Source of the DNA: Streptomyces sp. GESEQ-35
GTDB taxonomy: Bacteria > Actinomycetota > Actinomycetes > Streptomycetales > Streptomycetaceae
NCBI RefSeq assembly: GCF_017948485.1
Contig: NZ_JAFFSX010000007.1
Location: 124,001 to 188,000 of the forward strand
Reading direction: 5' to 3'
DNA: 64,000 bases
Made by a program: the position numbers and the translations under genes. Below are positions 33,279-42,444 of this stretch, piece after piece. A model generated the notes under the pieces. The model saw only the letters and a list, made by a program, of their open reading frames with translations, did not search any database and had not been told where the DNA came from. The stretch's first letter is position 1. Each line of letters opens with the position of its first letter.

Positions 33279-35411
33279 TCATGACGTATCGGCGAGATGC
33301 TGCTGAAGTTCGACATGGCGGAACTCGTACGAACCGCCGACCTGCCGCAGTACACCTCGTCGGTGCGCGTCTTCCAGGAACGCAAGCAGGCGGAAGGGGG
33401 TTCGTCCGAGAAGTCCATACCACAGGCAGGCCAGGGCGAAGGGGCCGCAAGCGGTTCGGAAGAGGGCTGCGGCGACGCCGATCGAACCGCCGATTGCCGC
33501 GATCGGGGCCAGGAATAGCAGGGCAGCCGCCAACATGTCGCCGACGGCGACTGCTGCTGGCAATGGCTCGCCGAAACCAATCAAGAACCCAAGGAGCAGC
33601 GCCACGACGAGAGTCAGGGCCAGGCTCCAGCTCGTGGCGTAGGTCAGGAACGTACGGAGATCCTGCCGCAGCAGGGTGCGAGGGGTAACCGGACGGTCCA
33701 GGTCGGCTGTGCGCGGACTCCACGAGAACGCCGCTCCACCGACCAGCGCGAAGAGGACGCTGCAGACAACGTATGGCATCGGTGCGAACTCCAGGGAACC
33801 AGCCTGTACTTGGGATTCTGTTATGCCGGCTCCAGCCAGAGCGCCGACTGCGGCGGCGACCCAGCGCCAGCGCCAGCGCAGGCCAGCGGCAGGAGTGCGG
33901 CTGAGCGAGAGCTCGCTGAGGATGGAGCGGGTGAGCAGGGAGATGAGGGTGAACATGATCGTGGTGGCGATGAGGGCCTTCGGGCTGGTCGTGCTGACTA
34001 GGAGCCAAGGTGTGCCGAGTGCCAGGGCGAGACACCACTTGACGCGGTTGCGGGCCCGGGAGGTGGGACGGAGGAGCCGCCACCACGAGAGGTCCGTCCC
34101 CGCGCCGACAACGTCCTCCGTATTCCGCCGGTGGCGAGCGAGGAATCGCAGTGTGCGGTCGGCCGTGGCAGCCGACCACTGGGGGCGGTCACCCGTATCC
34201 GTACTGCGGTATACGGCCGGTATGAATGCGGTGAACAGGTGCGCACGTATGGTGTCTTCGCTGGGAAAGCGCTGGTGTTCGCAGAGATCGGCGGGGGCTG
34301 GAGTCGCGCCGTCACCCATCCTCCGCGCATAGACGGTACGACACAGGAAGAGCGTCAGCGGTGTGCTCAGGGCGCGGCCGACGGGTGTGTCCGTACCGAG
34401 GTGGGCGCACAGCTGGTCCCAGTCCCCGTCCTTCTGGCGCAGGTACTGCTCGGCCTGACGCGGAGCCACCGGCTGGAGGGTGATGCCAGCGGCCCCGTTG
34501 AGCTTCAGACGTACCCCGTCGGCGCCGTTCACCGCCGTTCGGTACTCGGCCGGGCGGCTGGCGAGGATCAGCGGACGTCCTGCCCTCAGGATGCCGTTGA
34601 TCATCCGCAGCACATTGGTACGTGCCCCTGCAGGCAGTTCGTCGAATCCGTCCAGGACCGGGATGACCAAGCCCTCCCTCAACAGGGCTTCGGCCCGGTT
34701 CGCTTCTTTCCTGAAGCCGGGCGGCGCGGTTTCCCCCAGTGTCGGTTCGAGGCCAACCAGGTAGGAGGCCATCCAGGCCTCCAGCCCTGGTCCCATGCGG
34801 GGCCAACTTCCCAGCGGGAAGCGTATGCGGACGGCGCCGCCGGCCTCACGCTCAGCGAGCTTGCCCTGCACCAGCCGCTCCAGGAGCACGGTCTTTCCGG
34901 ATCCGCCATTGCCTAGCACCACGAGTCGGCCGGTGGGAACATGCTCGCGCAGAACGGTCCCCAGGGAGGCACCCTCGCCCGCGAGAGTGTCCGTCGCTGA
35001 GTCCGGACCGCTCGTATGCACGGGGACGGGCCAATGGGCAGCCATGGTGCGAATGGCGGGCAGGTCGTCGGTCAGCCCGTCGTTCTCAGCGTGCCACGCG
35101 ACGGACAGGGCGTAGTCGTCGTTGAGACGGTGGAGATCCTCGGCGGCTTCCCCCAGCTGGCGAATGCGCCGGGCGAGCGTGTCAGCGGCTTCGGTGAGTG
35201 GTCGGTCCCGGTTTACGTCCCGGCTGCTGGCGAGTGGCGTCCAGAGCGCCACGAGAAGGGCGGCGAGGCCGATGAAGAGCCCGAGACGTGCGGCAAGAGC
35301 CTCGTCGTCGATTCCGTCCGCGTAGCCCTTGTATGCCCACATGGCAGAGGCCAGACAGGCGGCGGCGGTTGGTGCACAAGCGAAGAGCAGTCCCGGTTGT
35401 CTTCTACGCAT
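33279..35411 (-). CDS. membrane-anchored NACHT NTPase
   Basis: This 710-residue STAND protein has two N-terminal membrane helices (residues ~8-60), a NACHT domain with Walker A VVLGNGGSGKTVLLERL near residue 165 and Walker B with the acidic patch VIPVLDGFDELPAG near residue 255, then a helical arm region, and five or six more membrane helices from ~455 to 665. The soluble C-terminal ~40 residues may be the effector-proximal end. Membrane NACHT proteins are common in Streptomyces, and some family members are antiphage sensors. Here it is the first gene of the island, and the 138 bases between it and rnpB hold no gene. Its partner and trigger are unknown; no ribosome site was clear. Confidence 0.85.
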   Translation of the reverse strand: MRRRQPGLLFACAPTAAACLASAMWAYKGYADGIDDEALAARLGLFIGLAALLVALWTPLASSRDVNRDRPLTEAADTLARRIRQLGEAAEDLHRLNDDYALSVAWHAENDGLTDDLPAIRTMAAHWPVPVHTSGPDSATDTLAGEGASLGTVLREHVPTGRLVVLGNGGSGKTVLLERLVQGKLAEREAGGAVRIRFPLGSWPRMGPGLEAWMASYLVGLEPTLGETAPPGFRKEANRAEALLREGLVIPVLDGFDELPAGARTNVLRMINGILRAGRPLILASRPAEYRTAVNGADGVRLKLNGAAGITLQPVAPRQAEQYLRQKDGDWDQLCAHLGTDTPVGRALSTPLTLFLCRTVYARRMGDGATPAPADLCEHQRFPSEDTIRAHLFTAFIPAVYRSTDTGDRPQWSAATADRTLRFLARHRRNTEDVVGAGTDLSWWRLLRPTSRARNRVKWCLALALGTPWLLVSTTSPKALIATTIMFTLISLLTRSILSELSLSRTPAAGLRWRWRWVAAAVGALAGAGITESQVQAGSLEFAPMPYVVCSVLFALVGGAAFSWSPRTADLDRPVTPRTLLRQDLRTFLTYATSWSLALTLVVALLLGFLIGFGEPLPAAVAVGDMLAAALLFLAPIAAIGGSIGVAAALFRTACGPFALACLWYGLLGRTPFRLLAFLEDAHRRGVLRQVGGSYEFRHVELQQHLADTS

Positions 35412-35555
35412 GCCAGTGATGTTGCCAGTTCGTTCGATCCTCCCCGGGGACTGTGACGTCTTCGGCAGTCACTTCGTGTGGGCCTCGACCTGTGCCGGAG
35501 CGGGCTGCGCCATCTCGCAGGCGCCCGTTCGCGCTCTCGCCTGGCGGAGTGGCAG

Positions 35556-37739
35556 TCACCCGGCGTCGGCTACGGCGAGAAACGGGCTAGGGTTGCCGTG
35601 CCACGAGACACGCAGTGCCTCACGTGCCCGGGTGCAAGCGACGAAAAGTAGGCTCAACTCGCCCAGCAGGTCCTCTCGGTGCTGCTGAGAGTCGATCTCC
35701 TCCGCGGTGACCGCGCTCCGCATGGGTACTACCCCGGCATTTACCCCGGCGACGGCCATACAACGGAACTCCAGGCCCTTCATTCGGTGCATCGTCCCGA
35801 TACGGACCCCGTCTCCTGCGGCTGATGACGTGCCAAGAACGGTTGCAGGCAGCCCAACTTGTCCCAGGGACTGTGCGATGTCCTTGCCCAGTTGAATGAA
35901 GCGAACGGCGACCCCGATTTCGCGCGGTGCCACACCGGCTTTGACCCAATCTTCAATCTGCGCAACCAGACCTGCGATCTCTTCAGGTTTGTTACCGGAG
36001 CCGCTAGTCTGCGGCTGCGCACCATGAAAGGTGGATCGATACCCGGTGAGTACTTCGTCCCCGCCGTCCATGTCGTCGACCCGCTCTCCGATAAGGAGGG
36101 CCATGGACCAGGCCAGGATTTCCTGAGTGGTGCGGTAGTTGATGCGCAGACGGGTTGACCGCCCGGTCACTGAAATTCCGAGGCTGCGCAACGACACCTT
36201 GTTTCCGTAGATCCGCTGATGGGTGTCACCTGCGATGAACAGGTCGTCTGGCCCTGAGGACACCAGAGCTCGCAGCAGCAGCCACTGTGCTGGGTGAAGA
36301 TCCTGTGCTTCATCAATCACCACATGCCGGTAGGGGCGTGCAGCGCCTTGTCCATCAAGGAGACGAGCAGCCTCTGAGCACACTTGGAGGAAGGTCCACT
36401 CATCCGCCTGGCGCAGCTCGTTGTTGAAGGCATCGATCGCACGCCATACCTGAGCACGCTTCAATGGGCCGAGGGCAGCGCCACGTCCACTGCGCGACGC
36501 TTTGAGGTAAGCCTCGGGGGAGCGCAGGTCCTGCGCGAGGACGACGTGCCGCCACTCCTGGTCGAGGAAGACATCGGTGAAATCGATGGCGAGTCGACGG
36601 GCGATGCGTGCCCAGCGCGCGGTGATTTCTTTCTGGTCCGTGACGATCTTCAGAGGGGCTTTGTGAGTTGCGCGCACGATTTCGTTGGCTAGCGCGTCCA
36701 CATTGACGACACGGATCTTCCTCCGTAATTCCTCATCGGGAATCAGTAGTTCAAGGCTGTTCCGGAGGTCGGTGGCGAGATCGCGGGTGTAGGTGGTCAG
36801 CAAGATCGATTCGTCCGCGGCGCCCCTCGGTAGCTGCCTTGCAAGGTGCAGCGCGCGATGCAGGGCAACCACGGTCTTCCCTGTTCCCGGACCACCGATA
36901 ACACGGGCGGGTCCGTTGTACGTGGACCGGTAGGCCACCCGCCGCTGACTTGGGTGAAGGAAGACCCGCCACGCATCGAAGGGCTTGGCGAGAATCTCCA
37001 TGAGCTCGTCGGGCCCGGAGACAAGGGCGATCCTTCCCTGCGAGCGGGCCATGGCTACAGACAGCTCGTCGTCACCCAACGGCGGAGCCGACTCGTCACC
37101 ACCCGCAGCGACGCTGACCTGTTGGGTGACGCTCGGAGAAGAGCGCTCCAGTTGGATCTGGACCACTTCCCGCCACACGTCCTCTGGTTCCATTCCGGCG
37201 GCGAGGCCGGCCAGGACGTCGTGTTGTTGCTCGGGAAGGATTTTCTGCAGCGCATCGAGATGGGCTTCGGTGCCGAGATGCCTCACGAGAGGCAGGAGGT
37301 CGGCATCGATCCCCAGTCGGATCAGGTCCGTATCGCTGACGTGTCCGAAGAGGCGATTGGCGTCCGGCGAGGTGAGGTGCTGTACACCGGCGGTCGCACG
37401 TTCCAGGGCGACGTCGTTGCGCAGTTCGATGCCCTGAGTCGCGGAGTTGATGGTGGCGCGGTGCTTGACGGCCCAGGCGATCGCGTCGTCATGTGGCATG
37501 ACCTTGAGCAACAGGAAGCTGTCCCCGGACTCGGGAGCGAGGACTACGCCGCGCATGAACTGGTTGATGCGGATGGTCCGGATGCGGGGGTCACGGGCCT
37601 TCTCGAGCTTTTCGAGATGCAGTCCGGCGTGGCGGTGCGCCTGGAATTTGTCGAACACTTCATGGACGCGCCTTTGGACCGGTTTCTCCAACTTGGCGAA
37701 CTCCATCAGGAAGTCCTTGTGGATTCCCAGCGTCGCCAT
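35556..37739 (-). CDS. SF1 (UvrD/Rep-type) helicase with RelE-like N-terminus
   Basis: This 727-residue protein has an N-terminal ~95-residue segment (FDKFQAHRHAGLHLEKLEKA, FLLLKVMPHDDAIAWAVKH) that resembles the RelE/ParE toxin fold, a linker, then an SF1A helicase: Walker A VIGGPGTGKTVVALHRAL near residue 285, DEAQD in HVVIDEAQDLHP, GDTHQRIYG, and motif VI VACTRAREALRVSW near the C-terminus. It would unwind DNA 3'-5'; the toxin-like part might cleave RNA or dock a partner. It is divergent from the GmrSD-type gene at 37841, with 101 bases between starts. Family relatives exist in defence islands; their mechanism is not known to me. Confidence 0.82.
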   Translation of the reverse strand: MATLGIHKDFLMEFAKLEKPVQRRVHEVFDKFQAHRHAGLHLEKLEKARDPRIRTIRINQFMRGVVLAPESGDSFLLLKVMPHDDAIAWAVKHRATINSATQGIELRNDVALERATAGVQHLTSPDANRLFGHVSDTDLIRLGIDADLLPLVRHLGTEAHLDALQKILPEQQHDVLAGLAAGMEPEDVWREVVQIQLERSSPSVTQQVSVAAGGDESAPPLGDDELSVAMARSQGRIALVSGPDELMEILAKPFDAWRVFLHPSQRRVAYRSTYNGPARVIGGPGTGKTVVALHRALHLARQLPRGAADESILLTTYTRDLATDLRNSLELLIPDEELRRKIRVVNVDALANEIVRATHKAPLKIVTDQKEITARWARIARRLAIDFTDVFLDQEWRHVVLAQDLRSPEAYLKASRSGRGAALGPLKRAQVWRAIDAFNNELRQADEWTFLQVCSEAARLLDGQGAARPYRHVVIDEAQDLHPAQWLLLRALVSSGPDDLFIAGDTHQRIYGNKVSLRSLGISVTGRSTRLRINYRTTQEILAWSMALLIGERVDDMDGGDEVLTGYRSTFHGAQPQTSGSGNKPEEIAGLVAQIEDWVKAGVAPREIGVAVRFIQLGKDIAQSLGQVGLPATVLGTSSAAGDGVRIGTMHRMKGLEFRCMAVAGVNAGVVPMRSAVTAEEIDSQQHREDLLGELSLLFVACTRAREALRVSWHGNPSPFLAVADAG

Positions 37740-37840
37740 CAGCGCCCCCGCTCGTGCGGTCCGTCAGTTCTCCTGATCACCGTACCCGGATGGGGAAGAA
37801 TGGCGGCCTGGTCCGGTACACCTTGGGGGAGAACAAGCGC

Positions 37841-40426
37841 GTGCATGCTCAAGAGACCACGTTCAGCAAGCTCGTTCAGGGCGAGAAGCAGTTCCAGGTT
37901 CCGCTGTACCAGCGCACCTACAGTTGGCAGCGGGAGGAGCTGCAACAACTGTGGGACGACGTACTGGAGCTGGTCGAAGACCAGTTGGAGGGCAGGCCGT
38001 CTGCGGCTCACTTCCTGGGCTCCGTGGTGCTGGCGCCGGGGCGGATCACCGCGGGTGGCATGCAGCGCTGGCTCGTTGTTGACGGTCAGCAGCGGCTCAC
38101 CACGTTGATGCTCGCCTTCACGGCATTGAGGGATCGTCATCGGGAGCGGGGCACGGACAAGAAGGCCGCCCGGATCCACGATCTCCTGCTCGTTAACAGC
38201 TACCGGGATGGAGAAGACCACTACCGTCTGTTGCCGACGCAGGCGGACCGGGACGCCTTCACCGCTTGTGTCGAATCTTCGCCGAAGGCTGGCGGACCCG
38301 GAAACGTGGGCGGCGCTTACCGATTCTTCCTGGGAGCGCTCGCCGCGGGCGAGGAGAGTGGCGGCGAGGTGTGGACGGACGCCGTGGAGACAGCGCTGAG
38401 CAGTCTGCTGTCCATCGTCGAGATCACTGCGGCCGAGGGTGACAACGTCTACCGGATCTTCGAGTCGATCAACAACACCGGCGTGGGCCTGAGCCAGAGT
38501 GACCTGCTGCGAAACTACCTCTTCATGTGTTTGCCGACCCGTGGCGAGTCCGTGTACCGCAACCTTTGGCTGCCTATGCAGGAGCAGCTCGGCCCGGAGA
38601 ATCTCGAACTGCTCGTCTGGCTCGACCTGGTCGTGGGCGGCAACAGTCGGGCCAAGCAGAGCGAGATCTACCGTGACCAGAAGAAGCGTCTGGAGCCGTT
38701 GAGCGGCAATGAGACGGCGCTGCAGGCTGCCATCGACGCGCTTGCTCAGCGAGCCGGACGACTGAAGCGGATCCTGGAGCCCGAGCTTGAGAGGGACCCG
38801 GAGCTGCGGGAAGTGCTGGAGAGGCTCACGCGGTGGGGCGGCCAGACCCACTACCCTCTCGCTCTTCATCTGCTCGACCTGGTCGACGCCGGTCAAGCCA
38901 CGGCGCATGAGGCGGCACAGGCGTTGGCGTACGCCGAGAGTTACATGGTGCGACGGCTGTTCGCCGGGTTCTCCACGACCGGCAGCAACCGAGTTTTCAT
39001 GGAGATTCCCAAAGAGCTGGAGAAGGAGCTGGGCAAGGACGGCTTCCCGGCAGAAGCCGTACGCCGGTTTCTGTCGAGGAACAAGACGGGAGCGCGGGCC
39101 TGGCCAGGAAACGAGGCTGTCCGGGAGGCGATCCGAACCCGGCCGTTCTACAAGTTCGGACGGAGCAACCAGCGGTTCCAGGTCCTTCGCAGACTGGAAG
39201 AGAGCTACCGTCCGAGCGAGCCGGTCGACTACGCCAAGGCGAAACTCACGGTGGAGCATGTGCTGCCGCAGAGTCCCGCACAGCAATGGTTCGAATTGCT
39301 CGCCGAGGAGGCCGAGGACGGCCAGAGCCCCGACGAACTGCATGCGCTGCTCGTTCACACGCTGGGCAATCTGACGCTCTCCGCCGACAACGCACGGCTC
39401 TCGAACCACCCCTTCCGGCGCAAGCAGGAAATCCTCGACTCCAGTGCTCTGCGCATGAACCAGGGGATCGCCGCGCAGGAGCGGTGGGGCAGAGCGGAAA
39501 TCCTCACGCGCGCCGATGAACTGGCCGAACGGGCGGTGCAGTTGTGGCCCGGTCCCATCGAAGGCATGGTTCACGCCGACGACGAGTGGGTCGGCTGGAA
39601 GGAGCTGAGGGCCGCGCTCCTGGCCATGCCTGCGGGGACGTGGACTACATATGGGGACGTCGCCGCGCTGATCGGTACCCATGCCGTTGCAGTGGGCAGT
39701 CATCTGGCGTCCAACGCGGGACTGCACGGTGCTTACCGAGTCCTGACAGCCGATGGCCGTATCTCGGAAGGTTTTTACTGGGCCGCCGATGGCCAGTCAG
39801 CGGACCCGCAGACTCTCCTGGAAGCAGAGGGCGTCCCTTTCGACGATGCGCGTCGCGCTCGTCGGTCTCATCGGCTGACCACCGCAGACCTGGCCACTCT
39901 CCTCGGCAAGGAGGTCGTCGGCGATACCCCGCCGACTCACGATCTGGACGAGGAACAGCAGGCAGCCGCCGGCCGTTTCGAAGCACAACTGCGCGACAAC
40001 CAGACCCCGGAGACAGCCAAGGGCGTAGGAGACGCATTGCGGTTCTGGGAACAGCAGGGCGGCTATCGCGCCTACGGCAAGGCAAGCGAGACGAGTTGCC
40101 TTCCCACTCTCGATGCTGGCAACGCTCTGGAATCTCGGCGGCTATGGCCGTTGGCGATCTATCCGGTCACGGGCACAGTCGAGGCTGTCTTCGAGCATCT
40201 GAAGCGGCGGCAGCCCTTCGACGACGAGCCTCTGCGGCGCGAGCTGATGGCCAGGCTGAACAAGGTCGATGGGATCGATCTCGCTGAGGCGAAGTTGGAC
40301 CTGCGTCCCTCCTTCCCGGTGGAGGTCTTCGCTGGCCGCAGCGACGAGATCTGTGTGGTTCTGGAATGGTTCGTGCACACAGTGGCCTTGGCGGAGGCCC
40401 GACGGCCGATGCCGGCCGATGACTGA
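37841..40426 (+). CDS. GmrSD-type (DUF262-DUF1524) protein fused to an alkyltransferase-like domain
   Basis: This 861-residue protein has an N-terminal DUF262 domain (QVPLYQRTYSW at 19-29; NTPase motif VVDGQQRLTT at 79-88), a DUF1524 HNH nuclease domain (LTVEHVLPQSP near 469 and HTLGNLTLSADNARLSN near 506), then an alkyltransferase-like (MGMT/ATL) DNA-binding domain near 584-640 (AGTWTTYGDVAALIGTHAVA) that lacks the reactive PCHR cysteine, and a C-terminal ~180-residue part of unknown type. GmrSD proteins are NTP-dependent type IV restriction enzymes that cut modified DNA; an ATL domain could recognise the modified base. The GTG at 37841 with GGGGGAG upstream decides the start. Confidence 0.83.
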   Translation: MHAQETTFSKLVQGEKQFQVPLYQRTYSWQREELQQLWDDVLELVEDQLEGRPSAAHFLGSVVLAPGRITAGGMQRWLVVDGQQRLTTLMLAFTALRDRHRERGTDKKAARIHDLLLVNSYRDGEDHYRLLPTQADRDAFTACVESSPKAGGPGNVGGAYRFFLGALAAGEESGGEVWTDAVETALSSLLSIVEITAAEGDNVYRIFESINNTGVGLSQSDLLRNYLFMCLPTRGESVYRNLWLPMQEQLGPENLELLVWLDLVVGGNSRAKQSEIYRDQKKRLEPLSGNETALQAAIDALAQRAGRLKRILEPELERDPELREVLERLTRWGGQTHYPLALHLLDLVDAGQATAHEAAQALAYAESYMVRRLFAGFSTTGSNRVFMEIPKELEKELGKDGFPAEAVRRFLSRNKTGARAWPGNEAVREAIRTRPFYKFGRSNQRFQVLRRLEESYRPSEPVDYAKAKLTVEHVLPQSPAQQWFELLAEEAEDGQSPDELHALLVHTLGNLTLSADNARLSNHPFRRKQEILDSSALRMNQGIAAQERWGRAEILTRADELAERAVQLWPGPIEGMVHADDEWVGWKELRAALLAMPAGTWTTYGDVAALIGTHAVAVGSHLASNAGLHGAYRVLTADGRISEGFYWAADGQSADPQTLLEAEGVPFDDARRARRSHRLTTADLATLLGKEVVGDTPPTHDLDEEQQAAAGRFEAQLRDNQTPETAKGVGDALRFWEQQGGYRAYGKASETSCLPTLDAGNALESRRLWPLAIYPVTGTVEAVFEHLKRRQPFDDEPLRRELMARLNKVDGIDLAEAKLDLRPSFPVEVFAGRSDEICVVLEWFVHTVALAEARRPMPADD

Positions 40427-40572
40427 TCCGCCATGGTCTGACACCAGCGGCTGGCCGGAACTCGACCTTTCTGGAAGATCATTGCTCGAGTAACCTGCGC
40501 GGACAGTGAACGGTGTGTCACTCCGGGCGTGGGGCGCGTGACGGGTGGTCTGCGACTGGAGCGCGGGGGCGC

Positions 40573-41076
40573 ATGGAGCTCAACAACCACCAGGGCTGGT
40601 ACGGGGAGACGTTCGTGGCGGCCATAGCCGCCGCGGCCGGTTTCCAAGTGGCTGTGCCCTACCCGGACATCGGCAAGGACCTTATTCTCGGCCGGGACCA
40701 CGAGATGCCGGAACGGGATGTCCAGATCGCCCTCCAGGTGAAGTCCCGTCGAGTCGGTGAGTTCACCCCTACCGACTCCGGTTTCAAGATCTCCCTGCCG
40801 ATTGAGCAGTTCAAGAGGCTGCGGGGCCGTAGGCAGGTTCCGTGCTACCTGGTGATGGTGGTGGTCCCCGCCGATCCGCAGAAGTACATCCGCCTCGATG
40901 AACAAGCTCTGGTCCTCCACCACTCGGCGTTCTGGCTGTCGCTGGAGCACCACTCCATGCCGGTCCAGGAGGAGCAGAAGACCCTCACTGTCACTGTGCC
41001 GCGCGACAATCTGCTCACAGTCGATGCTCTGCACGACTTCTTCGACCTTGCGTGCGAGGGGGTGCCCGTGCCATGA
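40573..41076 (+). CDS. DUF4365-type nuclease-like protein
   Basis: This 167-residue protein has the DUF4365 pattern: NHQGWYGETFVAAIAAAAGF, then PYPDIGKDLILGRD, and IALQVKSRRVGEF. The D...(D/E)xK layout (Asp in GKD; Gln-Val-Lys in QVKS) fits a PD-(D/E)xK restriction-type fold. The ATG at 40573 has a GC-rich context without a clear ribosome site; GTG 40513 is the longer alternative. It follows the GmrSD-type gene and ends in a four-base overlap with the next gene (ATGA), so the two are coupled. It may be the nuclease of a small accessory module. Confidence 0.72.
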   Translation: MELNNHQGWYGETFVAAIAAAAGFQVAVPYPDIGKDLILGRDHEMPERDVQIALQVKSRRVGEFTPTDSGFKISLPIEQFKRLRGRRQVPCYLVMVVVPADPQKYIRLDEQALVLHHSAFWLSLEHHSMPVQEEQKTLTVTVPRDNLLTVDALHDFFDLACEGVPVP

Positions 41077-42272
41077 CAGCAGTCGGAGTGCCCGAGCACG
41101 AGTTGGAGCGGCTGCGTCCGCGGGATGTGGCGCACTACTTACGCAGCAGAGGATGGACACCGGGCAGCCAGATCCGCTACAGCCGCCGCTGGGAGCTGGA
41201 ATGGGGAGGGCAACGCCACCGTGTGCTCCTCCCTCTGGACAGTGACCTCGCTGACTACGCGGACCGGATGGCAGAACTGATCGGTGCGCTGTCCGCCACG
41301 GAGGGGAGGCCGCCGTCTGTCGTTCATCAGGACCTGACGCTGACCGGCCTTGACGTGCAGTACATCAGGACCATGCCGCGCACACCGTCGGGCACGATCC
41401 CGGTGCAGGACGGTGTGCTGGCCGTGACCAGCGCCCGGGATCTGCTGATGGCCGCGGCCTGCGACACGGTCGCGGAGGAGCACCGCCTTGTGCAGCCGCG
41501 ACGCAAGCCACAGAGAGCGAAGGACTTCGTGGAGAGCGCGCGATTCGGCCCCAGCGCTCCGGGAAGCTACATCTTCACGGTCCAAGTACCCCTGCCCGAA
41601 GCCACATCGGAAGGGTCGCTCTTCGAGGATGTCCCCGAATTGGACGTGGCGCCCGAGCCGTTCGGCCGTCAAGTGTCGCGAAGGATGTACGAGGCGGTGA
41701 CAGCTGCACGTACAGCGGCCGATCGAGCGGCGGTGGCAGACGACTCCGCCCCTTTCTCGGAGGGGGTGGAGCAGGGCATTTCCGCCGACCTGTGTGAGGC
41801 TCTGGCCGGAATCGGTGGCCAGGACCCCCGTAGCTCCCAGCCGGGAAACGGCAATCGCCAGGTAGGGCACGGCTTCTCGCTCGACTTCGCCTGGTCGCCA
41901 CGTTGGCCGGTGCCGTACGAGAGTTCAGTTACGGAATTCCCTCAACGCCTCGTGTCTGTGTTGCGGGAAGGCGCCCAGGACCTGCGGCGCCAGGAACCGG
42001 ACCGGGGCGTCACCATCGTCGGCCGTCCGACCAAGCTCAAGCGTGTCGCTGACTTCGGGCCCGGCGAGGTCACAGTGGAGGGCCGGCTGATGAAGGAAAA
42101 CGGAGACCTCGTCGGCCAGCAGCGCCAGATCCACCTTCACCTCACGGAAGAGGACTACGACCGAGCGACCGATGCCCACCGCACCCGGCGTGACCTGAAG
42201 ATCGAGGGCGATCTCACTCGGCGCGGAAACTTCCACGAGCTGATCAACCTGACCGGCTTCGACGTGCTGTGA
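41073..42272 (+). CDS. hypothetical protein coupled to the DUF4365 gene
   Basis: This 399-residue protein begins MTAVGVPEHELERLRPRDVA. The N-terminal ~60 residues (VAHYLRSRGW, YSRRWELEWGGQRHRVLLPL) look like a compact alpha/beta unit; the rest is acidic and mixed, with a C-terminal segment GEVTVEGRLMKENGD and VGQQRQIHLHLTEEDYDRA that may form a beta-barrel-like fold. No known family was recognised. The four-base overlap with the DUF4365 gene means the two are made together, perhaps as sensor and nuclease. A strong terminator follows at 42324-42350, closing the GmrSD-to-here operon before DISARM. Confidence 0.65.
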   Translation: MTAVGVPEHELERLRPRDVAHYLRSRGWTPGSQIRYSRRWELEWGGQRHRVLLPLDSDLADYADRMAELIGALSATEGRPPSVVHQDLTLTGLDVQYIRTMPRTPSGTIPVQDGVLAVTSARDLLMAAACDTVAEEHRLVQPRRKPQRAKDFVESARFGPSAPGSYIFTVQVPLPEATSEGSLFEDVPELDVAPEPFGRQVSRRMYEAVTAARTAADRAAVADDSAPFSEGVEQGISADLCEALAGIGGQDPRSSQPGNGNRQVGHGFSLDFAWSPRWPVPYESSVTEFPQRLVSVLREGAQDLRRQEPDRGVTIVGRPTKLKRVADFGPGEVTVEGRLMKENGDLVGQQRQIHLHLTEEDYDRATDAHRTRRDLKIEGDLTRRGNFHELINLTGFDVL

Positions 42273-42323
42273 CGAACCCTGTACTGCCCGTGTCAGCCGG
42301 TGCCACAGTAGGCGCAGTGATTT

Positions 42324-42350
42324 GGGCCCGGGCAGGGAGCGCCCGGGCCC
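42324..42350 (+). terminator. hairpin terminator before drmD
   Basis: GGGCCCGGGC and GCCCGGGCCC pair over 10 bp around the loop AGGGAGC. It separates the GmrSD/DUF4365 operon from the DISARM genes. Confidence 0.8.
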
Positions 42351-42444
42351 CGTCCGGGTGCGTGTTTGAATTGCTGTGTTTGACGGGATTCGCCCAGGCC
42401 GACGCGGTATCGGGCCAGGGCGGTGTGAGGAGCGCGGAAAGCCG

